Assembly: GCA_037443945.1 (NCBI GenBank)
Contig: JBBINH010000009.1
Location: forward strand, 1-64,000
Direction of reading: 5' to 3'
DNA length: 64,000 nucleotides
Origin: SSF26 sp037443945
GTDB taxonomy: Bacteria > Chloroflexota > Anaerolineae > J102
This document shows, piece by piece, positions 26,350-35,525 of the stretch. The notes below the pieces were generated by a model, which was not told where the DNA came from, ran no database searches, and saw only the letters and a list, made by a program, of their open reading frames with translations. How positions within the stretch are numbered: the first letter of the stretch is position 1; each line of letters starts with the position of its first letter. The position numbers and the translations under genes are program-made.

Positions 26350-27249
26350 ATGAAGCGCTCTTCCAGGCTGCCAAGGCGTGTTTCTGTTCCGACCGAGGCC
26401 CCCGATCGGGAACGCGGCTCGACGCTCGTTTATGTGGCCCTGGCCATGATGCTTTTGCTGGCCGTGCTGAGCCTGGTCCTGGACGGTCTGCATGCCTATG
26501 TGCAACAGCGACGGATGCAAAACGCCGCCGATGCCGCCGTCCTGGCCGGCGCCCGGGCCATGGCCATGGGAGGGAACGTGGGCACGGCCGTTGCCACCCT
26601 GGCAACAAGCAACGGCGCCCAAAGCTTCCGTTGGGGAACCATGAGCAACGGCAGGATATGGGTAGAGACGCAGCGGGATGTGCCCACCTGGTTTGCCAGT
26701 CTCCTCGGTTTCGCCAGCATTCCCGTGCGCGGCCGTGCCACGGCTGCCTGTCTGCCTCTGACGGGTGCCGGCAACCTGCTGCCGATGACCATCAACATCA
26801 ACGATGTGGTGCTGGGCCCGGAACTCACCTTGATGTGGGAAGACGAACTGGATGCGCCCGGTTCCTTCGGTTGGTTGGACTGGGATGATCATGCCCGCAG
26901 CAATGCCGAGCTGGCCGATAACATTGCCAATCCCAGCAACAGCGGTTTCTGGCGCATCGGCGATCTCATTCCTCCTTCACCGGGGGTGCAGGGCAGCGGG
27001 CCGGTGCAGGCGGCCCTGGCCCGGTGGATCGGTCATCCCGTCACCATTCCTCTTTACGATGTGGTGGTCGGACAAGGAGCCAATACCCGCTATCGCGTGG
27101 CCGGGTTCGGGCGCTTTATCCTCATGGATTTTGATTTTCGAGGCCGGGATAAGTACATCGTCGGCCGTTTTGTCGGCGAAGTCCTGCCCGGCGAGGTCGG
27201 TGGTGGCGCGTTTGATGCCGGTGTTTGCGATCTTCGTTTACTCCCTTAG
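26350..27249 (+). CDS. TadG-like pilus assembly protein
   Basis: Protein of 299 residues with the Tad N-terminal module: ERGSTLVYVALAMMLLLAVLS, then the diagnostic QQRRMQNAADAAVLAGA. The remainder (about 110-299) is extracellular and unlike the von Willebrand A domain of full-length TadG, so this is a short or variant TadG. The processing site lacks Glu at +5 (Tyr instead), as in TadG proteins. ATG 26350 is used; a TTG at 26341 is possible. Confidence 0.75.
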   Translation: MKRSSRLPRRVSVPTEAPDRERGSTLVYVALAMMLLLAVLSLVLDGLHAYVQQRRMQNAADAAVLAGARAMAMGGNVGTAVATLATSNGAQSFRWGTMSNGRIWVETQRDVPTWFASLLGFASIPVRGRATAACLPLTGAGNLLPMTININDVVLGPELTLMWEDELDAPGSFGWLDWDDHARSNAELADNIANPSNSGFWRIGDLIPPSPGVQGSGPVQAALARWIGHPVTIPLYDVVVGQGANTRYRVAGFGRFILMDFDFRGRDKYIVGRFVGEVLPGEVGGGAFDAGVCDLRLLP

Positions 27250-27258
27250 AGGCCGATC

Positions 27259-28107
27259 ATGAGACGGAGTGGTTTGTTGTGGTGGTTAGGGGCGTTGGCC
27301 CTGGCCCTGGCGGCCGGAGGGCTGACCTTTCGCGTCCTGACGGCGGCCGTGCCGCAACGGGTGGCGGCCGAAGGAGACACGATGCGAAGCGTGGTCGTGG
27401 CCGCAGTGGATATCCCGGCCCGGCGTACCATCACCGCTGCCGAGTTGAGTATCCGCGATCTGCCGGTGGCGGCCATACCGGAAGGCGCTGCTATCAGCCT
27501 GGAGCAGGTCGAAGGGAAAATGGCCACCGTCGACCTGTTTGCGGGCGCGCCCATTATGCTGCCCCAATTGGCCACACCCGACATCGTTACCCGCGATCTG
27601 GCCCTCTCGATCCCGGAAGGCAAGTCGATCATCGCCGTCCCCACCCGCTCCAGCCTGATCAGCGCCCGGCTGGTGCGACCCGGCGATCGGGTGGACCTTT
27701 TGGCGACGTTTGAGGTCCAGGGGAGCGAAGACAACCAGCAACGCACCTGGTTCGAGAGTGTGGCGTTGTTGCAGAACCTGGAGGTCCATGCCATTATTCT
27801 GCCCGGCGGTCAGCTTCCGACCGAAGGCAGACAGGGATTCGCCGGCCTGGGCGGTAACGACGAAGCCGAGGCGGCTGTGGCCGAAGAGAGGCCGCGAGGC
27901 GGTGTGTTCAGCACGACGACGGTGGAAGAGCCGTCCATCCTGCTGGCGGTGGAGACTCAGGATGCCCTCACCATTCGCCACGTCCTCGATATCGGTGGTG
28001 TGATCGATATCGCCCTGCGAGCTGTCGATGATGGCACCCTGGCCGTCACCGAACCGGTGGATCAGGCTTATTTGGCTACTCGCTATAATATCCGGTTAAG
28101 ACGCTAA
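27259..28107 (+). CDS. cpaB: Flp pilus assembly protein CpaB (RcpC)
   Basis: Protein of 282 residues with an N-terminal membrane helix (about 6-30), an SAF domain (about 45-110, VVVAAVDIPARRTITAAELSIRDLP broken by typical spacing) and the CpaB C-terminal domain (VRPGDRVDLLATF). CpaB proteins act on the outer side of the cell membrane in Tad pilus assembly; in diderms they modify or support the secretin. Its presence without a secretin gene fits a monoderm-type Tad machine. It starts 9 bases after the tadG-like gene. Confidence 0.88.
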   Translation: MRRSGLLWWLGALALALAAGGLTFRVLTAAVPQRVAAEGDTMRSVVVAAVDIPARRTITAAELSIRDLPVAAIPEGAAISLEQVEGKMATVDLFAGAPIMLPQLATPDIVTRDLALSIPEGKSIIAVPTRSSLISARLVRPGDRVDLLATFEVQGSEDNQQRTWFESVALLQNLEVHAIILPGGQLPTEGRQGFAGLGGNDEAEAAVAEERPRGGVFSTTTVEEPSILLAVETQDALTIRHVLDIGGVIDIALRAVDDGTLAVTEPVDQAYLATRYNIRLRR

Positions 28108-28197
28108 ATGACATTATTGCCCGGTTATAGACGAAAAGTAAAACTTTTATGATGATTTTGTCGTTAAACCCGTCCTTTTGATTATCGATCTCACCCC

Positions 28198-29466
28198 ATG
28201 CCCATCCAGGTCGCTTTTATCAGCAACGATCCCTATCATATCGGGGCCGTTCGGCAAGTATTGACGGCCGAGGGCATTGCGCTGCATGTCGTCGAGGGCC
28301 AGACGCAACCGCATGAGTGGTTGCAAGGTCGGGCGATAGATGCCATCCTGGTGGATCTCGATTTACCGGCCGTTATCACCTTGATCGAAGAGGCGGCGGC
28401 GCGCTTGCCGCAGATACCGTTGATCGTCGTCGCCGAACCGCGCCATCTGACCGACTTGCAACAGGCCATGCTGGCCGGTGCGGCGGCTTTTGTCACCCTG
28501 CCCCTGATGCCCCAGCAGTTCTTGGCCATTTTGCAGCGCGTGATAGGAGCAGCGTCTCCGGGGCGCGTGAGTCGTGGCCCGGGTCGGGTCATCGCCGTGG
28601 CCGGGATGAAGGGCGGGATAGGCCGCAGCATCCTTGCCGTCAACCTGGCCGTTGCTCTGGCCCAACGGCCCGAATTTGCCGCCGGACCGCCGATCGTGCT
28701 GACCGAAGTCCACCACGGCCTAAGCGACCTGGCCCTGTTGCTCAACGCCCATCCCACGCATACGGTGGCCAATATGGCCGCCGAGATGCATTTCGATGCC
28801 GACCTGGTCGGTGGTCACTTGTTCGTCCACAGCAGCGGCGTGCGGTTGCTGGCGGCGCCGACGGCGGTGTCGCAGCTCGTGGATATCCCCCCGACGGTAT
28901 GGCGTGCCGTTTTGGATGTTCTCGCCCAAATGGCCTCTGTCGTCATTGTGGATACGGCGGCCAGCCCCGATCCTATCCTGGCCGAGGCCCTGGCTATGGC
29001 CGACACCATTCTTGTCGTCAGCACGCCTGAGATCACGGCCGTGCGGGGGGCGGTAGCCCTGATCGAAAGCTTGAAACAGGAGTCGGGCATCGGCGCCCGG
29101 ATCCACCTCATCCTCAATCGCGCCGGCGCGGCCGGTGGCATCGGCGCCGGAGCCATTGCCGATCATTTCAAGCTCAAGGTCGAGGCGGCGCTGGTGGACG
29201 ATCCGGCCCTTGTCACCCTGGCGACCAACCGGGGGGTTCCCTTCGTCCTCAGCCATCGGCGGGCGCTCCTGAGCCGTCAGATCGAACATCTGGCCGCTCG
29301 GCTGGCGGCCGAGATAAAACCGCAAGCCGCCGCCGAGACGGCCAGGCCGGCCCGGTGGCGCCGGAATAAGCCGGGACGCAACGAACATCAGACACCTTTG
29401 CAACGTCTTCAGCCTACCGTTGCCCCTCAGGCAGAGGAACATTCCATTCGCCGATCAATGGGATGA
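28198..29466 (+). CDS. tadZ: TadZ/CpaE-like ParA-family localisation ATPase
   Basis: Protein of 422 residues with an N-terminal receiver-like domain (about 1-115; ILVDLDLP at the usual phosphorylation strand) and a MinD/ParA-type domain from about 130. The P-loop is degenerate: AGMKGGIGRSI (136-145), with Arg replacing the invariant P-loop Lys while the deviant-Walker Lys (KGG) remains. The switch segment TEVHHGLSDLALLL also departs from the usual acidic pattern. TadZ/CpaE proteins position the Tad machine at a cell pole and are known for atypical Walker boxes. A basic, Pro-rich tail follows. It overlaps the peptidase gene by 4 bases. Confidence 0.85.
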   Translation: MPIQVAFISNDPYHIGAVRQVLTAEGIALHVVEGQTQPHEWLQGRAIDAILVDLDLPAVITLIEEAAARLPQIPLIVVAEPRHLTDLQQAMLAGAAAFVTLPLMPQQFLAILQRVIGAASPGRVSRGPGRVIAVAGMKGGIGRSILAVNLAVALAQRPEFAAGPPIVLTEVHHGLSDLALLLNAHPTHTVANMAAEMHFDADLVGGHLFVHSSGVRLLAAPTAVSQLVDIPPTVWRAVLDVLAQMASVVIVDTAASPDPILAEALAMADTILVVSTPEITAVRGAVALIESLKQESGIGARIHLILNRAGAAGGIGAGAIADHFKLKVEAALVDDPALVTLATNRGVPFVLSHRRALLSRQIEHLAARLAAEIKPQAAAETARPARWRRNKPGRNEHQTPLQRLQPTVAPQAEEHSIRRSMG

Positions 29467-30170
29467 TGTCGAGCGTGATCGCCCTTATGGTCCTTGGGTT
29501 CCTCGGTGGCTATCTGGTCAACCGGGCCGCCGATCGCTTGCCGCGAGGACATCCGGCTCTCGCCGCAGTGTCGGGATCGCAAATGGCCGTCGACACACGG
29601 ACGGCATTCGGTCCGTGGCGTCGTGGGCTGGTTTATGGCATGGCTACCCTGCTCGCCTACCTGGCCTTCTTGTCTTGGGGTCAGACGCCGGCGGCATTGG
29701 CGGTGATGGGCTATAGCTGGTTTTTGTTGGCTATTGCCGTTATCGACCTGGAGCATCGGCTTGTACTCAATCGCATGCTGGCTCCGGGGGCCGCCGGCGC
29801 TCTGGTCCTGAGCGTGGTGCTGGGTCTACCGCCGGGGTTCTCGGCCCTGGCCGCAGGTCTGGTGGGTTTTCTGCTGTTTTGGTTGTTGCGCCTGCCTTAT
29901 CCCCAGGGGATGGGCATGGGCGATGTCAAGCTGGCCGGATTCATCGGTCTCATCACCGGGCTGCCGGGCGTGATCGTGGCCCTGGTGATCGGGATTCTGG
30001 TCGGTGGTCTGGCCGCTCTGGGTATCGTGCTGGTCAAATCGCAATGGCGACCCTGGCGCTTTCCGCGGGGGCATTCCCTGGCCTATGCCCCCTATCTGGT
30101 CTTCGGTGCCTGGGTCGTTCTCCTGGCCTTTCCCGATCTGGTGCGTGCGTCAACCCTATGGGCCTTTTGA
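29463..30170 (+). CDS. Prepilin peptidase (TadV/CpaA, family A24)
   Basis: Membrane aspartic peptidase of 235 residues that cleaves the leaders of Flp pilins and pseudopilins. Both catalytic aspartates are visible: AVIDLEHRLV and the GxGD motif GMGDVKLAGFIG. About seven hydrophobic helices; the Cys-rich N-methyltransferase domain of PilD is absent, as in TadV. Its first ATG overlaps the tadZ stop (ATGATG context), and its end overlaps tadB by 13 bases. Confidence 0.9.
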   Translation: MMSSVIALMVLGFLGGYLVNRAADRLPRGHPALAAVSGSQMAVDTRTAFGPWRRGLVYGMATLLAYLAFLSWGQTPAALAVMGYSWFLLAIAVIDLEHRLVLNRMLAPGAAGALVLSVVLGLPPGFSALAAGLVGFLLFWLLRLPYPQGMGMGDVKLAGFIGLITGLPGVIVALVIGILVGGLAALGIVLVKSQWRPWRFPRGHSLAYAPYLVFGAWVVLLAFPDLVRASTLWAF

Positions 30171-31114
30171 TCGTTTTGGCAACCATTGCCACCCTGACCG
30201 GTCTGGCCGTTTTCCTGGCCCTGATGGGCCTGCACCGTTGGGTGAAGGCACAAAGTGCTTTGGAAGGCCCCCTCTCCGGCAAGCTCGGCGCGGGCCCCCG
30301 CTGGGAGGCGCCATCGGCGCAAGCGACCACAGCCCCGGCTGCCGGTTCGCCGCGCTGGCGACGGCTTTCGCTGGTGCAACGGGCCGAAGCCGACCTGGTT
30401 GCGGCCGATAGCAAGCTGACCGTCCGCGAGTACTTTCTGACACGGATCGGAATGGCTCTGGCCGGTGTCGTGGTGGGTTGGCTGGCGTTCCGCCAGGCAC
30501 CGGTGGCGCTGCTGGCAGCCCTGGTGGGTTGGATAATCCCGGCCCTCCAACTGCGCCGACGCCGCGCTACCCGGTTACGGCAGTTCGAAGACAATTTTCC
30601 CAACGTGCTCGATTTGCTGGTGGGGTCGTTGCGGGCGGGGCAAGGCCTGCTCCATGCGATCCAGATCGTGGCCCAGGAGATGCCGGACCCCGTGGCCTCG
30701 GAATTCGACCGCGTCGTTCGCGAGACCACGCTGGGCTACAGCCTGCAAGACGCCCTGGACCATCTCGTCGAACGGGTGGGCAGCGAGGACCTGCACATGA
30801 CCGTCACGGCCATTCAGATCAACTACGAAGTCGGCGGCAACCTGGCCGAGGTGTTGCAGACCATTTCCGAGACCATCCGCGACCGACTGCGCCTGACGCG
30901 CATGATCCGGGCCGTCACGGCGCAACAGCGGATGACGGGAACCATCCTCATCCTTCTGCCCTTCATCCTGGGGGCCATCCTCATAGTGCTCAACCCCTCG
31001 TATATGATGGCCATGTTTCAACCCGGCTGGCCGTTGGTCATCCCTGCCTATGCCGTCAGCTCGGTTCTGATCGGCGCCCTGATCATGCGCCAGATGATGC
31101 GTCTGGAGGTCTGA
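30158..31114 (+). CDS. tadB: TadB inner-membrane pilus assembly protein
   Basis: Type II secretion F-domain protein of 318 residues. Membrane helices lie at the N-terminus (about 1-22), near 100-135 and at the C-terminus (about 260-310); the cytoplasmic T2SSF domain contains NVLDLLVGSLRAGQGLLHAIQ and NYEVGGNLAEVLQTISETIRDR. It forms the membrane platform with TadC on which the TadA ATPase acts. The start (ATG 30158) lies inside the peptidase gene in another frame. Confidence 0.92.
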   Translation: MGLLIVLATIATLTGLAVFLALMGLHRWVKAQSALEGPLSGKLGAGPRWEAPSAQATTAPAAGSPRWRRLSLVQRAEADLVAADSKLTVREYFLTRIGMALAGVVVGWLAFRQAPVALLAALVGWIIPALQLRRRRATRLRQFEDNFPNVLDLLVGSLRAGQGLLHAIQIVAQEMPDPVASEFDRVVRETTLGYSLQDALDHLVERVGSEDLHMTVTAIQINYEVGGNLAEVLQTISETIRDRLRLTRMIRAVTAQQRMTGTILILLPFILGAILIVLNPSYMMAMFQPGWPLVIPAYAVSSVLIGALIMRQMMRLEV

Positions 31115-31117
31115 GCC

Positions 31118-32059
31118 ATGCCGGTGCCGTCCACACTCACCTATTTGATCATCGCCGTCCTGGTCGGGCTGGCCACCTTGAGCCTGCTGATCGGTCTGCG
31201 CCGCGCTCGGCAGAACCGGATCATGGCCTGGGAACTCCTGACCACAGGACTGGCTGCGACGGCTATGCCGAAGCCACGCGAGCTGGAGGCGTTCAATCCC
31301 TGGACCCATCGCGTGCTCAAGCCGATGCTGCGGCGACTCTACGGCATCGGCAGACGGCTGACGCCGTCCCACCATATGGAGCGCTTGCAGCATCTGTTGA
31401 TCGTTGCCGGTCAACCGGGCGAGTTATCGGTGACGGATTTTTTGGGTCTGCGCTTTCTTGTGGCCATTACCCTTGCCGTTGTCGCCTTTCTCTACGCCGG
31501 CGCCGTACTCTCCTTCGTTCAGGCTCTGCTGATGGCTTTCGGCGCCTTTGGGGTGGGGTTGTATCTGCCCAATTTCTGGCTGCGGCGTCGTGCCCGCGCC
31601 CGCCAGGCGGCCATTGCCCGCCAGCTTCCCGATATCCTCGACATGCTTTCCATCTGCGTGGATGCCGGTCTGGGCTTTGAGTCGGCTTTGCAGAAGGTGA
31701 CGATGCATTGGGACAACGAGCTGTCCACCGAATTGCAACGGGTGATCAGCGAAACCCGGCTGGGGGTGCGGCGCATCGAGGCCCTCCACCATCTGGTCGA
31801 ACGCACGGACGTGCCCGAAGTCGCCAGTTTTGTGGCCGTGCTGGTGCAGGCCGACCGCCTGGGCATGAGCATCCGCGATGTGCTCCACGCCCAATCGCTG
31901 CAGATGCGCATCTACCGGCGGCTGCGTCTGGAAGAAGAAGCGCGCAAACTGCCCCTCAAACTGCTTTTTCCTCTCATTTTCTTCATCTTCCCGGCCATGT
32001 TTGCCGTCGTCCTCGGCCCTGCCATCCCCAAAGTGATGGAGATGTTCGGCAACTTTTAG
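31118..32059 (+). CDS. tadC: TadC inner-membrane pilus assembly protein
   Basis: Second T2SSF-domain platform protein, 313 residues, with an N-terminal helix, a central helix pair (about 108-150) and a C-terminal helix pair ending GPAIPKVMEMFGNF. The domain shows LPDILDMLSICVDAGLGFESAL and ADRLGMSIRDVLHAQS. ATG 31118 follows the tadB stop by 3 bases. Confidence 0.92.
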   Translation: MPVPSTLTYLIIAVLVGLATLSLLIGLRRARQNRIMAWELLTTGLAATAMPKPRELEAFNPWTHRVLKPMLRRLYGIGRRLTPSHHMERLQHLLIVAGQPGELSVTDFLGLRFLVAITLAVVAFLYAGAVLSFVQALLMAFGAFGVGLYLPNFWLRRRARARQAAIARQLPDILDMLSICVDAGLGFESALQKVTMHWDNELSTELQRVISETRLGVRRIEALHHLVERTDVPEVASFVAVLVQADRLGMSIRDVLHAQSLQMRIYRRLRLEEEARKLPLKLLFPLIFFIFPAMFAVVLGPAIPKVMEMFGNF

Positions 32060-32065
32060 GTATCC

Positions 32066-33967
32066 ATGTTTGTCGCCTCTACCGGGTCTGTCCTTGAAGC
32101 CGCGAGCTTCGGTTGCGAGTATCGGCTAGACCGGCGCTATGCCCAGGTCCTGGCCCATTTGCAGCAAGGCCAATGGCAAGAGGCGCAGGCGCTTTTGGCC
32201 GAGTTGCAGACGGCTTATCCCGCAGCACCCGAACTGGCCGCGCTGATGGCCGAGACGGCGTTGCGGGCCGATGCCGTCCAGCGCTGGAGCACCAAGGTCA
32301 AAGGCCGCCGTCTGCGCATTCCCCGGCGTCGTTTGATCAAGCTCCTGCTCTTGCTGGCCGGCATCTGGGGTATTCTCTACGGTCTGGTCTTGTTCGGCGA
32401 ACAGGTGCTGGTGCCCATTCAGCGTCGCCAAGCCCTGCTGAAGACCGAACAGGCGATCTTCGCCAAAGCGCAGGAAGCCCTGGAAGCCGGTCGTTATCAG
32501 GAGGCCATCCTCGAATTCGGCCACGTGCTGGAGTTGAACCCCGACAATGCCCTGGCCCGACAACGCCTGCACCAGGCGCAACAGGCTCTGGCCCTGGCCG
32601 CCGAGTACGAGCAAGCCGTGTCCGTCATGGAGTCCGGCGACCACGAGACGGCCCGCTGGTTGCTCCGTCGCATCGAGGCCAAAGCCCCCGGTTATGCCGA
32701 TGTGGCCCAACGCCTGCGGGCCCTGGATCATCAAAAAGCGATCGCCGCGCTCTTTGCCCTGGCCGAAACGGCGTATCAACAGGGCCGTTGGGAGGAGGCC
32801 ATCACCCGTTACGAGGAGCTGCAACGGCTCGATAGCACTTATGAGGCCGAGACCGTAGGAGAACGGCTCTTCACGGCTTATGCCGCGGCCGCCCGGGCCA
32901 TTCTCGACCGCCACGCCGAGCCCACCGAGGAGTTGGAACGGGCCGAGCGCTATCTGCAAAAGGCCCTGGTCTGGCAAAAGGCGCGGCCCCACACTCCCGC
33001 AGTCGGTTTCGATGTGGCCGAAGAGTTGGACCTCTTGCAGACCTATCTGCAAGGCTATCGGGCACTGAGCGCAGACGATACGGCCGCAGCCGTGGCCGCG
33101 TTGGAACAGGTCTATACCAAACGGCCTGACTATCTCGGCAGACGGGTGGCCGCGCAGTTGTACAACCTTTACCTCCAGCAGGGCGATCGGGCCGTGCGCG
33201 AGGGGGCCCGTGAACAGGGAATTGACTATTACATCCGGGCCGGACGGCTGTCTGTGCCCGATACGACGGAGGCGGCTTTGCGTCTGGAAGGGATGGCGCC
33301 CTATCTGACGCCCACCCCTACCCCCACGCCGACCCCGACGCCCACGGCCACCCCGGCACCCACCGCCACGCCGTTACCGCCGCCGCCCCTGGAATACTTC
33401 CGAGGATGGATCGCCTTCCTCAGCGATCGCGACGGTGTCGAGGGCGTCTACGTCATGCGCGTAGACGGTTCGCGTGTGCGCAGGTTGGCCGACAGCGAAC
33501 GTCCCAAACTGGAGGCCCTGCGGCGTCGCGAGGCCTATTCGCCCGATGGCACCACCTATGTCGTGGCCCAGGCGGATGAAAACGACAAAACACGCGTCCA
33601 TCTGTACAAAGTGCGCACCGATCTGCCGGCAAACTGGCAGCGTGTTTTCCGCTTGACCGATCACCCCGGTCAGAGCTATGACCCCGTCTGGTCGCCCGAT
33701 AACCAGCGCATAGCCTATGTGTCCAATCATAGCGGTAATGATGAGATTTGGACGGTAACCGTTAATGGAAGCGAATTCGCACAACTTACCAAAAATAGCT
33801 GGGAATGGGACAAACATCCCAGTTGGTCACCTGATGGTCGTCAAATTGTGTTTTATTCCAATCGCACCGGCAATTTGCAGATATGGATTATGAATGCCGA
33901 TGGTTCCGAACAGAGGAATATCAGTAATAACAAGTATAATGATTGGGATCCGATATGGTTAAAATAA
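32066..33967 (+). CDS. TPR membrane protein with C-terminal PD40/TolB-like repeats
   Basis: Protein of 633 residues inserted between tadC and tadA. Layout: short N-terminal helical segment with one TPR-like repeat (about 22-70), a single membrane helix (about 90-112), a long TPR region (about 125-405), a Thr-Pro linker (about 415-436), then at least three PD40 beta-propeller blades (DPVWSPDNQRIAYVSNHSGN, HPSWSPDGRQIVFYSNRTGN). It may scaffold the pilus or probe cell-surface material; this is inference from position. The last 250 bases are much more AT-rich than the rest of the gene. It is not part of the standard Tad set. Confidence 0.75.
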   Translation: MFVASTGSVLEAASFGCEYRLDRRYAQVLAHLQQGQWQEAQALLAELQTAYPAAPELAALMAETALRADAVQRWSTKVKGRRLRIPRRRLIKLLLLLAGIWGILYGLVLFGEQVLVPIQRRQALLKTEQAIFAKAQEALEAGRYQEAILEFGHVLELNPDNALARQRLHQAQQALALAAEYEQAVSVMESGDHETARWLLRRIEAKAPGYADVAQRLRALDHQKAIAALFALAETAYQQGRWEEAITRYEELQRLDSTYEAETVGERLFTAYAAAARAILDRHAEPTEELERAERYLQKALVWQKARPHTPAVGFDVAEELDLLQTYLQGYRALSADDTAAAVAALEQVYTKRPDYLGRRVAAQLYNLYLQQGDRAVREGAREQGIDYYIRAGRLSVPDTTEAALRLEGMAPYLTPTPTPTPTPTPTATPAPTATPLPPPPLEYFRGWIAFLSDRDGVEGVYVMRVDGSRVRRLADSERPKLEALRRREAYSPDGTTYVVAQADENDKTRVHLYKVRTDLPANWQRVFRLTDHPGQSYDPVWSPDNQRIAYVSNHSGNDEIWTVTVNGSEFAQLTKNSWEWDKHPSWSPDGRQIVFYSNRTGNLQIWIMNADGSEQRNISNNKYNDWDPIWLK

Positions 33968-34032
33968 TCGATATTTCAATTGATTTGTCGAAATTTAGGA
34001 TAAATCGGTTGTAGTATCCCGGTCGGGCATAG

Positions 34033-34049
34033 GCTCCCGAACCGGGAGC
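34033..34049 (+). other. Small hairpin in the tadA leader
   Basis: GCTCCCG-AAC-CGGGAGC, a 7-base stem with a 3-base loop, 15 bases before the tadA start codon and just after an AT-rich stretch (33961-34020). It could modulate tadA translation or mark the end of the upstream message; no U-tract follows. Confidence 0.35.
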
Positions 34050-34064
34050 TTGCGAGGCTCGTCT

Positions 34065-35519
34065 ATGGCTCTTTTCCGCAATCGTCCTTCTGTCCCCGAA
34101 CCAGCGACAACCCCACCACGGCCGCGCGCCACACCTGCCTCGGTCCCACCTGCGCCGGTGCCGGCGGCTCCACCACTCTCGCAATCCTTGACATGCATCG
34201 GCGAGGAGTCGGACGGCCATGGCTATACGTTGCCGCCGGAGTTCCCCCAGATTCGGGAGGAAGTCCAGCGTTATCTCATCAACGAGGTCAAATCGCTCAA
34301 TAACGGCCGAGAGCGGGCGGCCGAGATCCGGCGTCTGGTCGAACCGGTCTATGCCAATGCTCTGGCCAAGGCCAATCTCATCCTGAGTCGGGCCGAGCGT
34401 GAGAAGCTGCTCGATATGATCCTGGCCGATATTCTCGGCTATGGCCCGATCCAGCCCCTGCTCGATCGGGACGATATCACGGAAGTGATGGTCAACGGGC
34501 CTTACCAGGTCTATGTAGAGCGCAACGGCAAATTGTGCCTGACCGATGTCAAGTTCATCGACGATAAGCACGTGATGTACATCATCGAGCGCATTGTGGC
34601 CCCGCTGGGCCGACGGATCGATGAGGCTTCGCCCATGGTGGATGGCCGTCTGCCCGACGGTTCCCGCGTCAACGCCATCATTCCGCCCCTGTCGCTCAAC
34701 GGACCCGTCCTGACCATCCGCAAGTTTCGTCGTGAGCCGTTCACCATCAACGATCTGATCCGCTTCGGCACTCTGACGCCGGAAGTCGCCCAATTTCTGG
34801 AGGCGGCGGTGGTGGCGCGGCTCAACATCATCGTCAGCGGCGGCACGGGTTCGGGCAAGACGACGCTGCTCAATGTGCTTTCGAGTTTCATTCCGGCCAA
34901 CGAACGGGTGATTACCATCGAAGACGCGGCCGAGCTGCAACTCAGGCAACCCCATGTGGTGCGGCTGGAGAAACGGCCGCCGAATATCGAAGGCAAAGGC
35001 GGCGTGAGTATCCGCGATCTGGTGATCAACAGCCTGCGCATGCGGCCCGACCGCATCGTCGTGGGCGAGGTGCGCGGGGGCGAGGCCCTGGACATGCTCC
35101 AGGCCATGAATACCGGTCACGATGGTTCGCTGACCACGGTGCACTCGAACAGCCCTCGCGATACCCTCAGCCGTATCGAGACCATGGTACTGATGGCCGG
35201 TTTTGACATGCCCGTCCGCGCCATCCGCCAGCAGATCGCCTCGGCCATTGACCTCATCGTCCATGTCGAACGCATGCGCGACGGCGTCCGCCGTATCGTC
35301 CAGATCGCCGAGATTACGGGCATGGAAGGCGACATGATCGTGATGCAGGATATTTTCGTGTTCAAGCAAGAAGGTTTCGACGAGACCGGCCGCATTCGCG
35401 GCCAGATCCAGCCGACCGGACTACGGCCGCGGGTCAGCGATGAGATCGAACGCGTGGGGATCGTGCTACCGCCCAACATTTTCGGCCAGGAACGCTTTGC
35501 TCCGGCCTGGAGGAGGTGA
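34065..35519 (+). CDS. tadA: TadA/CpaF secretion ATPase
   Basis: Hexameric type II/IV secretion ATPase that powers Flp pilus assembly. The 484-residue protein has a Pro-rich N-terminal tail (about 12-40), the N-terminal TadA domain, Walker A GGTGSGKTT (259-267), the Asp box ITIEDAAELQL, Walker B RIVVGEVRGGEALDML, and the His box TGHDGSLTTVHSN. ATG 34065 is preferred; a TTG at 34050 is the alternative. Its place after tadB/tadC and the TPR gene, instead of before them, differs from the usual cpaF-tadB-tadC order. Confidence 0.95.
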   Translation: MALFRNRPSVPEPATTPPRPRATPASVPPAPVPAAPPLSQSLTCIGEESDGHGYTLPPEFPQIREEVQRYLINEVKSLNNGRERAAEIRRLVEPVYANALAKANLILSRAEREKLLDMILADILGYGPIQPLLDRDDITEVMVNGPYQVYVERNGKLCLTDVKFIDDKHVMYIIERIVAPLGRRIDEASPMVDGRLPDGSRVNAIIPPLSLNGPVLTIRKFRREPFTINDLIRFGTLTPEVAQFLEAAVVARLNIIVSGGTGSGKTTLLNVLSSFIPANERVITIEDAAELQLRQPHVVRLEKRPPNIEGKGGVSIRDLVINSLRMRPDRIVVGEVRGGEALDMLQAMNTGHDGSLTTVHSNSPRDTLSRIETMVLMAGFDMPVRAIRQQIASAIDLIVHVERMRDGVRRIVQIAEITGMEGDMIVMQDIFVFKQEGFDETGRIRGQIQPTGLRPRVSDEIERVGIVLPPNIFGQERFAPAWRR

Positions 35520-35525
35520 TCGGCC

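Noticed and set aside
33921..35369. Long minus-strand open frame opposite tadA
   Set aside because: Antisense to a highly conserved ATPase; composition rich in His/Asp/Gln and no motif.
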